From Chamaecyparis obtusa (lineage: Eukaryota; Streptophyta; Pinopsida; Cupressales; Cupressaceae): 64,000 nt of DNA. The notes under the pieces were generated by a model. It did not search any database. It was not told the DNA's origin and saw only the letters and a program-made list of their open reading frames with translations. Shown here piece by piece: positions 13,301 through 23,930 of this stretch. The stretch is taken from NCBI GenBank assembly GCA_027943335.1, contig BSBK01000527.1, positions 648,501-712,500 on the forward strand, given 5' to 3'. The stretch's first letter is position 1. The number at the start of each line of letters is the position of its first letter. Both the position numbers and the translations under genes were made by a program.

Positions 13301-16300
13301 AAGAGTCACAACCCTTCACCCTCTGAAAGTCACCTCCTTATTTTCTTCCCTTTCCTTTCCCTTAATCCTTCCTTAATTCTTATGCTCCACTCTATCTTCC
13401 TCCTTATACTTTTACTCTGAATCTGCTCTAGATCTCCTCTACTACTTTTTTCCCCATTCCATTTGATCCTCCTCCTTTATATCTTCCCATGTGAGGGACA
13501 GGTCACACCTCTTCATCATGTCTGCCATTTGGCAAGAGTCACAACCCTTCATAATTGTCCCTATTTCAAGGAGTCGCAACCCTTCATAATTGTCCCTATT
13601 TCGAAGAGTCGCAACCCTTCACCCTCTGAAAGTCACCTCCTTATTTTCTTCTCTTTCCTTTCCCTTAATCCTTCCTTAATTCTTATCCTCCACTCTATCT
13701 TCCTCCTCCTCTTCGCCCCTCAAATGAAGTTCTCTCCCTTTTATATCTCTCATTTGAGGGAGACACAACTTTTCCATTCATGCCTTTTGACCATTTGTTT
13801 AGCTTAACTAAATTTTAATTATTTTCAATTTTATTGTTGTATATTTTTAATTTAATTATTATTGTTTATTATTTAATCCTATTTCAAGAAGGGGACATGA
13901 CAAAGGATGCTCTTATCCACCAAAGGAAACTTCTTTGAGCTCTTTGCAGCAGCCATAGAATAAGGCGAGGTTTTCTCAGCAGCATTTGCTTTAGGAGGAA
14001 ACACACATTTCAACGAAGAGGCTTTTGCTTTAATTCTGTTAGGAATTTATTTTTTTAATATTAATATTTTTTTATATAATTGTTTTATCATTTATGCCCA
14101 GCGAGCCTCTTTATTATCATAGATATTTGTTCTTTTGTTGACTGCTACTGTTGAAGGCACTCTTGGCCTTGATCATATTGCTCATACATTCAATTTGGGA
14201 TGTTTTGATGGCTTGTATTTTGATAAACAATAGTGCCACAGAGGACCAATTATTTGTGAAAGTTATGAATTGTCTGGGCACAAGTGCTCTCAACTGTGAA
14301 GAGGTTATTGTGCATGAAGCACACCAGAAAATTAAATGGACAGCAAGGGATATTATATGTGCACAGGTATTTTTATGAACACATGATCATGGTATGATAA
14401 ACCACACAAAACAAAGTTTTAACTGCACATATGGTAAGCAGAGAGCCTTTAACAAGCATAGACTCGACTAACTGAACACAACCCCAGAAGTATGTGTGAT
14501 GAAAGAAGTTTGGTGACATGTGCAGGCTGCCTACGGAGGCAAATGGTAAACAATGGTGCATATTTTTTAATATGTGAAGTGCAGAATTCTTTATGCCCAG
14601 TAAGCTGCCGGTCTTCCTAGGGTTGCCCAAAGCATGGCCCTGGCTTAAAAATATGTGAAACATAAAACACACATTGTGCTTGGGAAAAGTGTATAAAAAT
14701 ATACTATGGACTAAGAAACACTGACGCCTGGAGTCCACAATCCTAAAACCTTGCCACTTGGAAATTGGGAATAGTATTTATAATGACTACATTTAGAACA
14801 TTTGCTTCTGAGATGAAAATGATGACCACCAATCTAGCCCCTCTGATGCAAAAGCATATTACGGTAGGGGTAATCAGCATCACCAAAAGAATAGTCAGCA
14901 TAAGCGAAAGACTTACTTTGTTTTAAATTTCAGTTTCTTGTTCAAACCTTGGGTTCCTAGGCTCAAATTTTCAAATTTCAAGTGCTTTCACTCTCTTTTG
15001 GAATATAGCCCACTTGGCAGGAAATTTTTGAGATCCACTGTTGACACTTTTAAGGAGGCCTCTCATGTGATGCTACCTCTTTCAAGAAGGGGGTTAGCTA
15101 TGAAAACCATTATGCCTCCTTATCCTTGACTGCATCACCCTTTCTCTTAACATACCAACAAGATTTATAGGCATAGTTGCTATCCTGCACCCAACCATAC
15201 ACACTGTTTAACCGCTCAAATTTATGCTGAGATTCATTATCTAATTTTCACTAGTTTCGAAAGAGTGTTTTCAGTGAAGACAGAAAAGCAGCATGTTCTT
15301 TGTTCAATGGTTAATCTGCAACGAGATCAAGATGTTTGATATTCATAGCATGCTCTTCTAAGAAAAATAGCTAAGGAGAAAAAGATTAAAACATTATGAA
15401 ATATGGAGAGAATCTAAAAGGGTGCCTAAAATGGCTTGTTGATCTTTTAAGAACATTGACAACTTTTGCTTTCCCTCTCTCCTGGCTTCATTTCTCTTTC
15501 AAATGCCATTTTTTCTAATTCATAAGCAAGGCGCAAAGCTTACCTTGAAATCAATATGCTGTAGAGTGTCTTCAAAATGGGGCACAACTCCACTGGAGCT
15601 ACAGGTTTGTCACCGTCAGGAAGCATGAAGCTTAAGATTGGTTGACTAAGCAACTCATAAAATGCCCGTACAGCTGAAACACCCTGTGAAGATTCAAAAT
15701 ACAGGAGTTCTACTTCAAGACATACAACAGGCAACAAACCTCAAAATGAATTATCTAACATAGAAACATGTACACTGTGTGGGATATCACTAGTAAAGCC
15801 ATAATATCATTACCTGAATCATTCCCTTGCCTTTGATGCTGTCACCCATATCTGGCCTCAATTCCCCTTTGGCTAACATCTGCCCATACCATGCATTACG
15901 TCCCTTCAACAGTGTAACATATGTATCAGCCAGCAAAGGGCCAGCCAATTTTTCAGGTTGTTCGGAAAGCAGATGTGTTATAAATATCATTTCTGAGGTG
16001 CAATGGGCAAAATAGACTGATTTACTAGTTGCACTTTCATTTGTCAAAGCTGCAACCATGCCTGCCATTAAAAAAAATCGCAAATAAAAAATCTGCCAAC
16101 AGCCAGACCTCAGATGTAGTAGCATATAACTCACCAACTTCTAAACTATGTAGAAAGCAAACAATTTTTTGAGCTTGAATGTTGCACCACTAAACCATAA
16201 GAAGTGTGCAGACACCTTTAAAAATTGTTTAGGCATTGAAATAAAGTGATACTACCTCCACAGCCAAGTCAAAATTAAGAAATCAATATGAAATAATCTT

Positions 16301-19300
16301 GAAGAATATGTAAGATTTAGAATCCCCTCATATTTGATACCAATTTGAATTCTTTGATATGCAGGCTAAATGATGATAAAAGAAGCAAAAAATGTAACTA
16401 TCCATCAGATTAGGAATAAAGGCAACTATTAAGGAAATGAAAATCTTAAGAATAGAAACAATATGTGAAAGATTATTTGGAAATTGCCCATAAGGCTGTG
16501 GTGTAGCACTGCAATGAACCTATATTCAAAACCCCCAGCAGACATGCTGCCATCATATGTAATCCATAAAAATGGAATTATGTACCTGCTGCTCAAAAGT
16601 GGGTTTTCCAATAAAAAGAATAAAAAAATCTTCGGAAATCATAAGCATTTTATAATTTATTATGAAGATCAAAAAGTGAACATAAAATAAGATATAATGT
16701 TCCACCTAGAAAAACAGTGGAAAAAGCAAGATTTATACAGTTATACTTTTTGGCAAAGCAAGATATATGGTTTTAGCCAGTTTCTGATGACAAAATGGCT
16801 TTAAAATAGGCAGTATACATATTCTTCTCTTGGGCCTTTCCGTGATTTAGAGGTCTTAACTCTGCAGCGATGACCTAGGCCCTTAGCATTAGAAAATTAT
16901 TATGTTTTCCTAAAACAAGAAATTTGTTCTCCTTTACACTGGACACTGATCAGATGGTGTGCACCTTCCTTACATGCATTCCAGTGATGCCTTGCTTAGA
17001 AAAGTCTGTGTCTGTTTTGACTTTGTAAAACTTGCAAAAGAGGTAAAACTCAGGAAAAGTGTCTATATACTATATATAAAACTTTTTAAGAAACCTCATA
17101 ACCAATGGATGTAACGCTTAAAAACTAGAAGATCCATGTGAGTATTTACTAATTTACAATGTCCAAATCTGAGATTCAGAACTTTTCTAGTATCCACCCT
17201 GGATTTCATTCTGCACCCACTAATTCAAGTCTCATTTGTTGATTGGCACATAACCATGGCTAGTCCATTAATCATAGACATTAAATTCTCCTTGTGCCTA
17301 CTCCCTCAACTTTTGAGGGACTAATACATGTTTATGTTTGTCTGCAACATTTGCATTTTGAGAAAAAGCACAAAAAAAGACAACTAAAAATTATGATGCC
17401 TTCACAGTAATTTAGTAAATTTTGAATGGTAAATTCAGCATTGGTAATCCTGAGAAAACAAATATTTGCTACAGAAGATGCATTCACATGCCAAGATGAT
17501 GTCCAAGCATTTGCACATAACAAAAAGCCATTATGTTTGCATCTTTGTTACCAATCCCAACCCAATGCACTTCGAGAGAAATAATTAGGTATGAGAAACT
17601 TACCAGCACCAATGGCATAGACATTCTTCAAACCACCCATAACCTCATGGGTAACAAGATCATTGTTATCCCAAACAATAAAATGAGGCTGTCGTAGGAA
17701 CTCTGCTAAAGCCTTTCTCCATTTGTCGGACCCGCATATTCGAGCATTGGCATATTCCTTGTTGTATATTTCTGATGCTATATTTGGTCCTCCCAAATAA
17801 AGTATGTTCTCAATCGGTACTCCAGCTGTCAGGTAAAAAGTCCTCAAGTGGATAAAAATAAGTACAAAGTTCACATGCAAACAAAATTCGAATGTAAATC
17901 ATCTATCAAATGAATATGGCTTCAAGATCAAGAAAAACCAAAAATGTATAGCAAAAACTTTGATTTCAACTGTAGAAAAAACAAGAAATCCTGGGAAATC
18001 TGCCTCACTTTTTATAGATGAGTTTTATTTGGAAAATTTGCCAATTTTTATATAAACATATATAAAATCTGAAATCAGAAAAGCAATTTATATAATTGTC
18101 AAATTTAAGAAACTATGAGCTTGGTATTAAATAAGATTTCCTGGGTTTTCTAAATTTCAAAAGAAGTGTGGAAACTGATAGATGAACAGAAATTGCAAAA
18201 GACAAAATCCATTTAATTAGAGAGAGAGAGAGAGAGAATCTCAGAATTATGTAAAATTTTAAATGAGGCAGAATATTCAGAATTGGAAAAAAATAGATTG
18301 CTTACTGGCACGATGAATCATCTGAGTAGGAGTGATAATGTGTGGAACTGGAGTCAAAGCTGCTTCAACCCCCTTAGCAAGTGAAATTATAATAGGCATG
18401 GTCCTCCTTTCCTTCCAATATCTGCTAATTTCCTCAAAAACCTCTTTTGTCTCAGTTGAAGGAAGTCCATTTATTACAATGTCAGCATCCCAGACAGCCT
18501 CCTGCAAATTTGTCACAACCTTGAGAGGACAGAGTGGCGTATCAATCATGTTCAGACAAAATCCATCCTTCAGAATCTCGTCTGCATACAAAACACGGTC
18601 ACCAAGCCTGGCTTCAACATATTTGAGGTATGCACAACGCCTAATGAGGCGCCGTAGGACATCTTCCCGAGAGTTGATTACCTCAAACAAGTGCTCTGCT
18701 GTGGCTCGATCCACTGTCCGCCCAGCCCTCCGCCATATCCTGACCTGCACTTTGTCACGGAAGCAGCCATATGCATCATTCAAGAGGGCTGCAAACACAC
18801 TGCCCCATGCACCAGCACCAACTCCAACAATCTTCAGCACATCACCAGAAGATTTTCCCAGCAAGCGACGAAACTCCTCCGCCTGTAATCAGTTTAAAAT
18901 TTTAAACTTTAATGAGAACAGATATCATGCACATTACACACATCTTTGCAGTCAAAGCCTATACCATCATACAAATAATCTAAACTATCAAGATCCACAA
19001 AGCACCAGGCAGATAAGTGCAGAATTCCTTCAACTTTTGGACTCAACAAAAAAATATTTCCTTTTAAGTTATCCTCTATATTCCTTCACGTTTAATAAAG
19101 AATATTTCCTTTTAAACTGTCCACTATACCATTTCAGCTACAATTACATTATACACTTGCTGTCACAACCTAAAGTTAAACAATAACAGTGAGCAGATAG
19201 CCAGGCAGTAAAAGATCGACCTCCACTAATAATGGAAAATACATCCTCTTAAACTATCTTCAATATAATATAATTGATCATAATTACACGTGTGGTCATA

Positions 19301-20966
19301 ACCGTGGAGCACTTCCCCCTTTAATGAAAAATAACACTTGAACTCAGTACATCACCAGGCAAAATTACCGGTCAATGACAGAGCTCCTCCACTTATAATG
19401 CAATTAATTTATTTTAAACTGTCCATTACATAGCAATATTAAGCAGGATTACTCAGATTTCGACAGTCATAGACTAGTAATCAGAAAACTAACCTAGATA
19501 ATCAAACTCAATACCGGAGGGGAACTTTTCTCCATTTATATTTTTATAAGAAAAATCTATGTTTTAAAGCTGTCCAATGTCCATTGCGCAATGATGTTAA
19601 CCAGCATCAATAGTAATTTGCAGTCAACAACTACACATATTTATGGTCATAAGTTCATAACCCATCAAATCAAACTCAGAACATCAACTAGCCATCTTTC
19701 TGGCCGAGGACGGTGCTTCTCCACCAATGATGCATAATATTTCTTTTAAAGACTGCTATACAATGATACTGGGCACAATAACACATACGTGCAAACATTT
19801 AGGGGTGTAACCCACTACTGTAACCTTAAAATCAGCTTTCTACCTTTAACGGAACACGGCTCCTTTATAAACTGTAAGTTTCATTTGTCTGGTGATAGTA
19901 GGCGCAATCATCCGGATATAACCAGTAATAAAGAATTCAATAAAGCAAATAAATCAAACAACGAAACTCAGTAGATCGCCTACACAATTTTCCTTGGCAA
20001 AACAGAGCTCCTCCACCTATGTTGCACTTATATAGCGATATTAGGCATAATTACAAAACAAAAAGATCCTCGAATATCAAACTCAAATTATGGCCACACA
20101 TAGCCTTTCCCGGCTAACTGGGGAGCGTCTCCACCATTGATGAAACGCGTTTTCTTTTAAAACTGCGGTTAAAAGGATATTGCATACATAATTAACAGAC
20201 ATTCACAGAATTAACCTAGATCATGTGCCTTAAATCGCTGCACTTGTCAGAGGTACACAAAAATTTTCTGAACTACAGATACGTTTTTCAAATTTATTTG
20301 AAAAACGTAGTTTTCAAATTACAAACATCTTTTTTTCTGGTTACACAAGTTTTTTCAAATTACACAGCTATTTCAAATTTCTCAATTTCAGGATATTACT
20401 GTTCTCATATGTTACACAAGGGCGTTACAAAATATTTTCAGCCTAGGCGCCTTTAGAAACAAGAAAATATCCAAACAGAATGTCGCTATAGATACGTATG
20501 TGCAGACGAACTGAATCAATAAACCAAAAAACTAGCAGAAGAAAAAAAAGACTCGAGTTCAAATCGCTAAGCCGCGTATCAAGTATTAAATAATGTAAAT
20601 TACGCGTAAATTTGAGTAGCTTAACATACGCCTCAATGAAAAAAGCAAGTAAATTTACAGTTTCTGACGCAAAACACATCACATGGCAAACCGCAAACCC
20701 TCCGTTGTTTCTATACTACAAATTCCCTTCAGTCGGGACATCAAAGCCAAAAAAGCAAGATCCCGCAGTAAAAAAAGGCATTTTCTTTTTTAAATGATTC
20801 AAAAAATAAAAAATAAAAGATCGATTTTGCCTCTTACCTTCTCTTCTGCAACGCTGGTCTTGGCGTGCCCTGCATCGCCATTGCTATCCGTCGTCGTTCC
20901 ATTTGGAGAAGAATTATAAGAATACTGTCCATTTATGTGTCCATTCGCTTCCAATTCGTTTGCCAT
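4207..20966 (-). CDS. GPDHC1: NAD-dependent glycerol-3-phosphate dehydrogenase, six exons
   Basis: The gene encodes the enzyme that interconverts dihydroxyacetone phosphate and glycerol 3-phosphate using NADH, feeding glycerolipid synthesis and redox shuttling. CDS = complement(join(4207..4333, 15544..15683, 15814..16061, 17604..17825, 18306..18882, 20838..20966)), 1443 nt, 480 residues. Every junction is GT-AG and the phases match. The Rossmann motif GVGAGAWG is at residues 63-70, the catalytic lysine in GGLKN at 300-303 (by alignment with animal GPD1 Lys204-Asn205) and substrate-binding GRN at 363-365. The C-terminus has ALRDET and PRDRIEIAQ, as in plant homologues. The 43-residue N-terminus is polar with no visible transit peptide, so I infer a cytosolic enzyme. 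No stop or frameshift is seen. The ATG at 20966 is the first in frame with the conserved region and follows a CT-rich leader. The symbol follows the Arabidopsis cytosolic form. Confidence 0.95.
5560..6060 (-). pseudogene. LINE-derived RNase H relic in intron 5
   Basis: The minus-strand frame 5639-5929 contains [33 protein letters not shown] and [10 protein letters not shown] shifted frame continues downstream with a [12 protein letters not shown] piece (about 5600-5640) and begins upstream with an [14 protein letters not shown] piece (about 5970-6000). This is the pattern of the RNase H domain at the C-terminus of plant LINE ORF2. The domain is broken by frameshifts and no RT is present, so it is a 5'-truncated, dead copy in the same orientation as the host gene. 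Confidence 0.7.
9542..9966. repeat. Solo LTR (9547-9961) with AAAAT target duplication
   Basis: The LTR opens TGTTGATATT at 9547 and closes CCTTAACA at 9961 (415 bp). A perfect 5-bp duplication AAAAT flanks it (9542-9546 and 9962-9966). It has a TATA box (TATATAAA, 9875-9882) preceded by the palindrome GACATGTCCC-ATGAA-GGGACATGTC at 9832-9856. The opening resembles that of the copia 3' LTR at 2768, so a copia origin is likely. No internal region remains, consistent with LTR-LTR recombination. Confidence 0.85.
10894..11066. repeat. Foldback: 51-bp perfect inverted repeat
   Basis: Arms 10894-10944 and 11016-11066 are exact reverse complements, separated by 71 bp. The spacer holds a further small hairpin GGATCAC-GGAGT-GTGATCC. 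It could be a MITE-like foldback or a local inverted duplication; no target duplication was identified. Confidence 0.9.
13101..13703. repeat. Tandem duplication, about 300 bp unit
   Basis: The segment 13101-13400 (tccttatacttttactctga...) is repeated almost identically at 13401-13703. The second copy has a few small insertions and one extra 'cataattgtccctatttc' subunit. Both lie in a pyrimidine-rich tract full of 'gagtcacaaccctt' words that begins near 12,700. The short open frames here are repeats of each other, not genes. Confidence 0.9.
15544..15683 (-). CDS. GPDHC1: Dehydrogenase exon 5
   Basis: Residues 393-438 plus two bases ([15 protein letters not shown]...LYSILIS). The acceptor is TTCACAG/GGTGTT and the donor TTCAAG/GTAAGC, phase 2. 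Intron 4 (15684-15813) is only 130 bp, while the next intron is 11.2 kb. Confidence 0.95.
15814..16061 (-). CDS. GPDHC1: Dehydrogenase exon 4
   Basis: Residues 310-392. The acceptor is AATGGCAG/GCATGG and the donor ATTCAG/GTAATG. It contains the [17 protein letters not shown] substrate-binding segment of the all-helical C-terminal domain. Intron 3 (16062-17603) is 1542 bp with no recognised feature. Confidence 0.96.
17604..17825 (-). CDS. GPDHC1: Dehydrogenase exon 3
   Basis: Residues 236-309 plus one base. The acceptor is CTGACAG/CTGGAG and the donor GCTG/GTAAGT. It includes [11 protein letters not shown] and the catalytic [12 protein letters not shown] segment. Intron 2 (17826-18305) is 480 bp and holds an (AG)n run. 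Confidence 0.96.
18220..18237. repeat. (AG)n microsatellite in intron 2
   Basis: An uninterrupted AG run of nine repeats in the 480-bp intron. Confidence 0.95.
18306..18882 (-). CDS. GPDHC1: Dehydrogenase exon 2 (NAD-binding domain)
   Basis: Residues 44-235 plus the first base of codon 236. The acceptor is TTACAG/GCGGAG. It carries GVGAGAWG, the [20 protein letters not shown] block and [14 protein letters not shown]. It ends A/GTAAGC, phase 1. This is the longest exon and is fully open. Confidence 0.96.
18940..20225. repeat. Old, diverged tandem repeat filling intron 1
   Basis: A unit of about 120-190 bp recurs at least seven times. The shared anchor 'ctcctccac(c)xatxatg' or a variant begins near 19221, 19386, 19530, 19719, 19859, 20011 and 20129. 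It is followed by 'ttttaaactgtcca', 'aatattaagcaxaatta' and 'aaactcagtacatcaccaggca' words. Copies are strongly diverged, so the array is old. Confidence 0.75.
20838..20966 (-). CDS. GPDHC1: Dehydrogenase exon 1
   Basis: Residues 1-43, from [14 protein letters not shown] to SVAEEK. Polar and rich in Asn, Ser and Thr; poorly conserved in the family. The donor is AAG/GTAAGAGG, phase 0. Intron 1 (18883-20837) is 1955 bp. Confidence 0.9.
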
Positions 20967-21160
20967 TCTAATATTTCAGAATTTTTGGGATTCAAAACCG
21001 CAGACTGCTGAAATCGTTGAGGGGTTTCGAACCTGCGAGCAGACAAACAGACAATCTCTGGTTCTGAACTTTGGCAGTTTCGTGCTCATGCACTGGGCCT
21101 CCTCTCTTCTTTGTAGAGAGAGAGTATTCACAGAGAGAAAAATGAAAAGAAAGTGCACTT
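20967..21160 (-). promoter_or_regulatory. GPDHC1: CT-rich 5' leader of the dehydrogenase gene
   Basis: On the minus strand the region upstream of the ATG has pyrimidine-rich runs (CTCTCTCTAC around 21116-21125, TTTCTCTCTGTG around 21130-21141), typical of plant leaders. No convincing TATA box could be fixed, so the transcription start is not called. From 21170 to 21480 nothing further is recognised. Confidence 0.45.
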
Positions 21161-21489
21161 AATTGCTCACCAACCTCAACTGCACTTTAAATGGTGTCTA
21201 GACGTTGCGTGGCAATTTTAAAGCAAATGGCGGATGTCCCGAAGAATACAATTCCATTTTTCTTTTTTCTTAAATTCCCACGAAATTCACTTTTCTTCTT
21301 CGATTAGACCGCAGAGTTTCGTTTGAATTTATTTATTTTTCTTGTAAATTGCTCCGCTTAAGCCCTTTCTCTTTACGCGCTTTAAGATCTAGGAGTCCTT
21401 GTGCTTTCGTGTCGACAAGGAAATACAATTAAAGAGCACATGAGCCACCATTATGTTCTGAATTTGTAGAATTTATGCGGGACGGGTGG

Positions 21490-21945
21490 CAAAAGACAAT
21501 AAAAGTAATGTTTGTCTCAATCGACCGGTTTGGACGGCTTTTGAGAATGGAGGAGATTTGCCGTGTGGACGTGGTCAGGACGGTTGAGTAGATGGCAGGT
21601 GGAATGGAAATAGAATATACCATATTTAATGAGAAGATGGTAGAATTTTTTGGATGATGAGGTAAGTGGAAATTGACCTATTTATATTAAGAAAATCTAC
21701 GATCTTCTTCTATTTCTATTCCGTTTGATTAGTCATCTATTCAACGTCCAGACCAATGGTCTATTCATTAAAAAAAAATCTTACAGTCTTTTGATTAAAT
21801 ATCTTGTATTCTATTTCTATTCCATGTGACTAGCTACCTATTCAATTGTGCTGACCATGTCCACATAGCAAATCTCCTCCAATCTCAAAAATCGTTCAAT
21901 CGATTGATTTAGACAAACATTACTTTTTTATCTTTTAGAATTTGT
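21490..21945. repeat. Large imperfect inverted repeat upstream of the dehydrogenase gene
   Basis: The arm at about 21490-21655 (aaaagtaatgtttgtctcaatcg...gaggagatttgccgtgtggac) is matched in reverse complement by about 21768-21945 (...gtccacatagcaaatctcctcc...agacaaacattact). A third partial piece (ctatttctattccgtttgattag, about 21711-21755) lies in the spacer. It looks like a degenerate foldback element. Confidence 0.8.
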
Positions 21946-22319
21946 TTTTCAAAGCTTTTTGAATTTTATTTTAAGGAACTTTTTAATTTTATCATTCTTT
22001 TACCCTTAGGAAAAAAGTGATATGCAAGTGGGAACCTATGTGGAGAGACACTGAAGCTTCCTCTTGTACTTGTTGACGCTGGAGTGCATCTTCGATTTGA
22101 TTGATGTCATTTGTATCGTCCTTTATCCCATTTTGTTGTTTAATCTTTTCTCGATTGTGTTTGTGTGTTTTATTTATCGCTGCTCTCGCATGTGTGAACC
22201 CTTGTTTCAAAATAATTTGTGTCGTATATGGCTTGGTTCGCCGAGATTTCTAACGTGATTTTCCTAACATTCTTGAATGGCAATAATTAATGCTATACCG
22301 AATAATGGAGTTGGGGATT

Positions 22320-23930
22320 CATATATTAATACAGAGAAGAAGATGAGATTACAGAGGATGTCACACTGATTTCAGAACCAAATAAGCCTTCATATAAAAC
22401 GGTCCTTGCAAAGCAATCTCTACCAATGTGTCCTTTTGTGTGTTTCAATGGCCAATTTCTTAGACAACCCGAGGTGGAATGGGTCGAGCACGTGGGAATC
22501 AAAGTCAATGGATAACAAGTGGGAAACGGTTGCGACATCAAAATTGTAGACTCTGAAGGAGGAGAAAAGGGTAAGGCCTCTCTGGTTGGGTTGAAAACCT
22601 TATTGCTTTCTTTGAACGAAGATATGATTAAAGACATTAGGTCTGAACAATCTCGGCTAAGAAACATTGGTATTTATTTGTTTTGCATGGTTTATAAATT
22701 TTTACCTGCTAGAAAATTTCTTGATGATTGGATAAATAATGTGTGGGGCAAAAAACTTGGAATTATTGTGAGTTTCAGTAGAATGATTCAAAAGGGTTTA
22801 TTTGTTATTTTATTGAAATCCCATAATATGTAGGAAAGGATTCTTAAAAAGAGTTTTTGGAATGTTGGTCAAGCACTATTTAGGGCTTTTCCTTAGTCAC
22901 CAAAAGGGGATAATGTTCAAATGTTGTTGCTCAGTCTTTCCCCAAATTGGGTGGAGATTAGGGGTTTATAGCTAGATTTTTGGCCATTCCTCCCCCAAAT
23001 TTGTAAACCCCTAGGTTCAGTTTTTTAGATAGAAGAATCTAGGGTTATCCTGGCTCATCTTAATGCAAGAATTTTAATTGCATTAGAAACAGAAGTTGAT
23101 TTTTTGGAAAAAAACAAATTTCTATAAATATGAAGAGGAATCCTTATCATGGGAATTATCCATGTTGGGGAATCTTGGTGCTTGTTTTCACTACAAGATG
23201 AATGGACACACGAGGCATGACTATCTGTCTCTGAAAAATATTCAAAAAGCTTTCAATGCACGACCTCTGCCAATAACAATGGGGAAAACCCTAATTTGAA
23301 TAAGTAAGGTAAAACTGATAAAACTGCCCGAGTATAAATCCCTCCAAGGATGTTGAAAAAATGGATGGTTTATCTAATGATAATGGCAACATTAAAACTA
23401 ATAATCATGAACATGATAATATGGATGATAACTTTGTTACTCTAGCCAACCCTCTTTTCGAGGATGATTTTGAGGTAATTCCTACAATGAGCTTAAATAA
23501 CCCTCCTTTCTTGTCCCTAAATAGTTGTCAATCTAGATGTCCCTCTCCTCCTGACAATGCAAATAAGATGGATCCCCACACCAGGAAAAATGCTCAGCGG
23601 TTAGCTTTAGATACTATTGATTCAAGAGTAGAAACAATGAGGAACGATAAGCAATCTTCCTTGGAACAGAATGGTTCTCAAATGAGACTATGACTTCCAT
23701 ACCAGAGACAACTGCTAATAAACAAATTATCCCTTTTAGTTCAATAGGAGACTTAATGGTTATTGAGGAAGAACAATTCACAGAAGTGCTTAGTAAAAAT
23801 GCTAAGAAAAACAACAGAGAAACAATCCTTGTTTAATTTTGATGGAAGTGGAGTCAAGCAGAAGAAATTTGATATGCCTGATTGTTTCCACGAGTGGTAC
23901 AAGAACCAAAAACCCTCACTTAAATCATTT
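22320..23930 (+). pseudogene. LINE ORF1 (nucleic-acid-binding protein) remnant
   Basis: The plus-strand frames 22519-22833 and 23096-23299 fit a plant LINE ORF1. They include a tract like the DUF4283 region (about 22960-23090, with ARILIALETEVDF) and a CCHC-like knuckle CFHYKMNGHTRHD at about 23190-23225, where two of the expected cysteines are replaced (by Tyr twice). An acidic, Asn/Asp-rich tail follows (23361-23693). Several stops and frame changes make it dead. The element's 5' end is not defined; 21960-22310 shows nothing recognisable. Confidence 0.65.

Larger units (their letters stand above)
4334..15543 (-). other. GPDHC1: Intron 5 of the dehydrogenase gene, 11.2 kb
   Basis: It runs from the donor CAAG/GTAAGC at 15543 to the acceptor AATCAG/G at 4334. 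Recognisable contents are a LINE RNase H relic (5560-6060), a solo LTR (9547-9961), a foldback (10894-11066) and a tandem duplication (13101-13703). The stretches 4334-5340, 6070-9540, 11070-13100 and 13900-15540 contain no gene or repeat that I can name; short open frames in them have no recognisable protein. Confidence 0.9.

Noticed and set aside
13163..13807. Two similar plus-strand frames of 85 and 114 codons
   Set aside because: They are the two copies of the 300-bp tandem duplication in the intron, with no protein-like conservation.
12680..13899. Possible minus-strand LTR starting TGTCATGTCCCC at 13899
   Set aside because: The opening looks LTR-like, but I could not find a matching end or a target duplication in the expected direction.
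16484..16690. Short frames in intron 3 and elsewhere (for example 9374-9625, 14151-14378, 14373-14738)
   Set aside because: No recognisable motif, no splice support, and lengths expected by chance in AT-rich DNA.
18332..19186. Plus-strand open frame of 284 codons
   Set aside because: It is antisense to exon 2 of the dehydrogenase and runs into intron repeat sequence; composition is that of a shadow frame.
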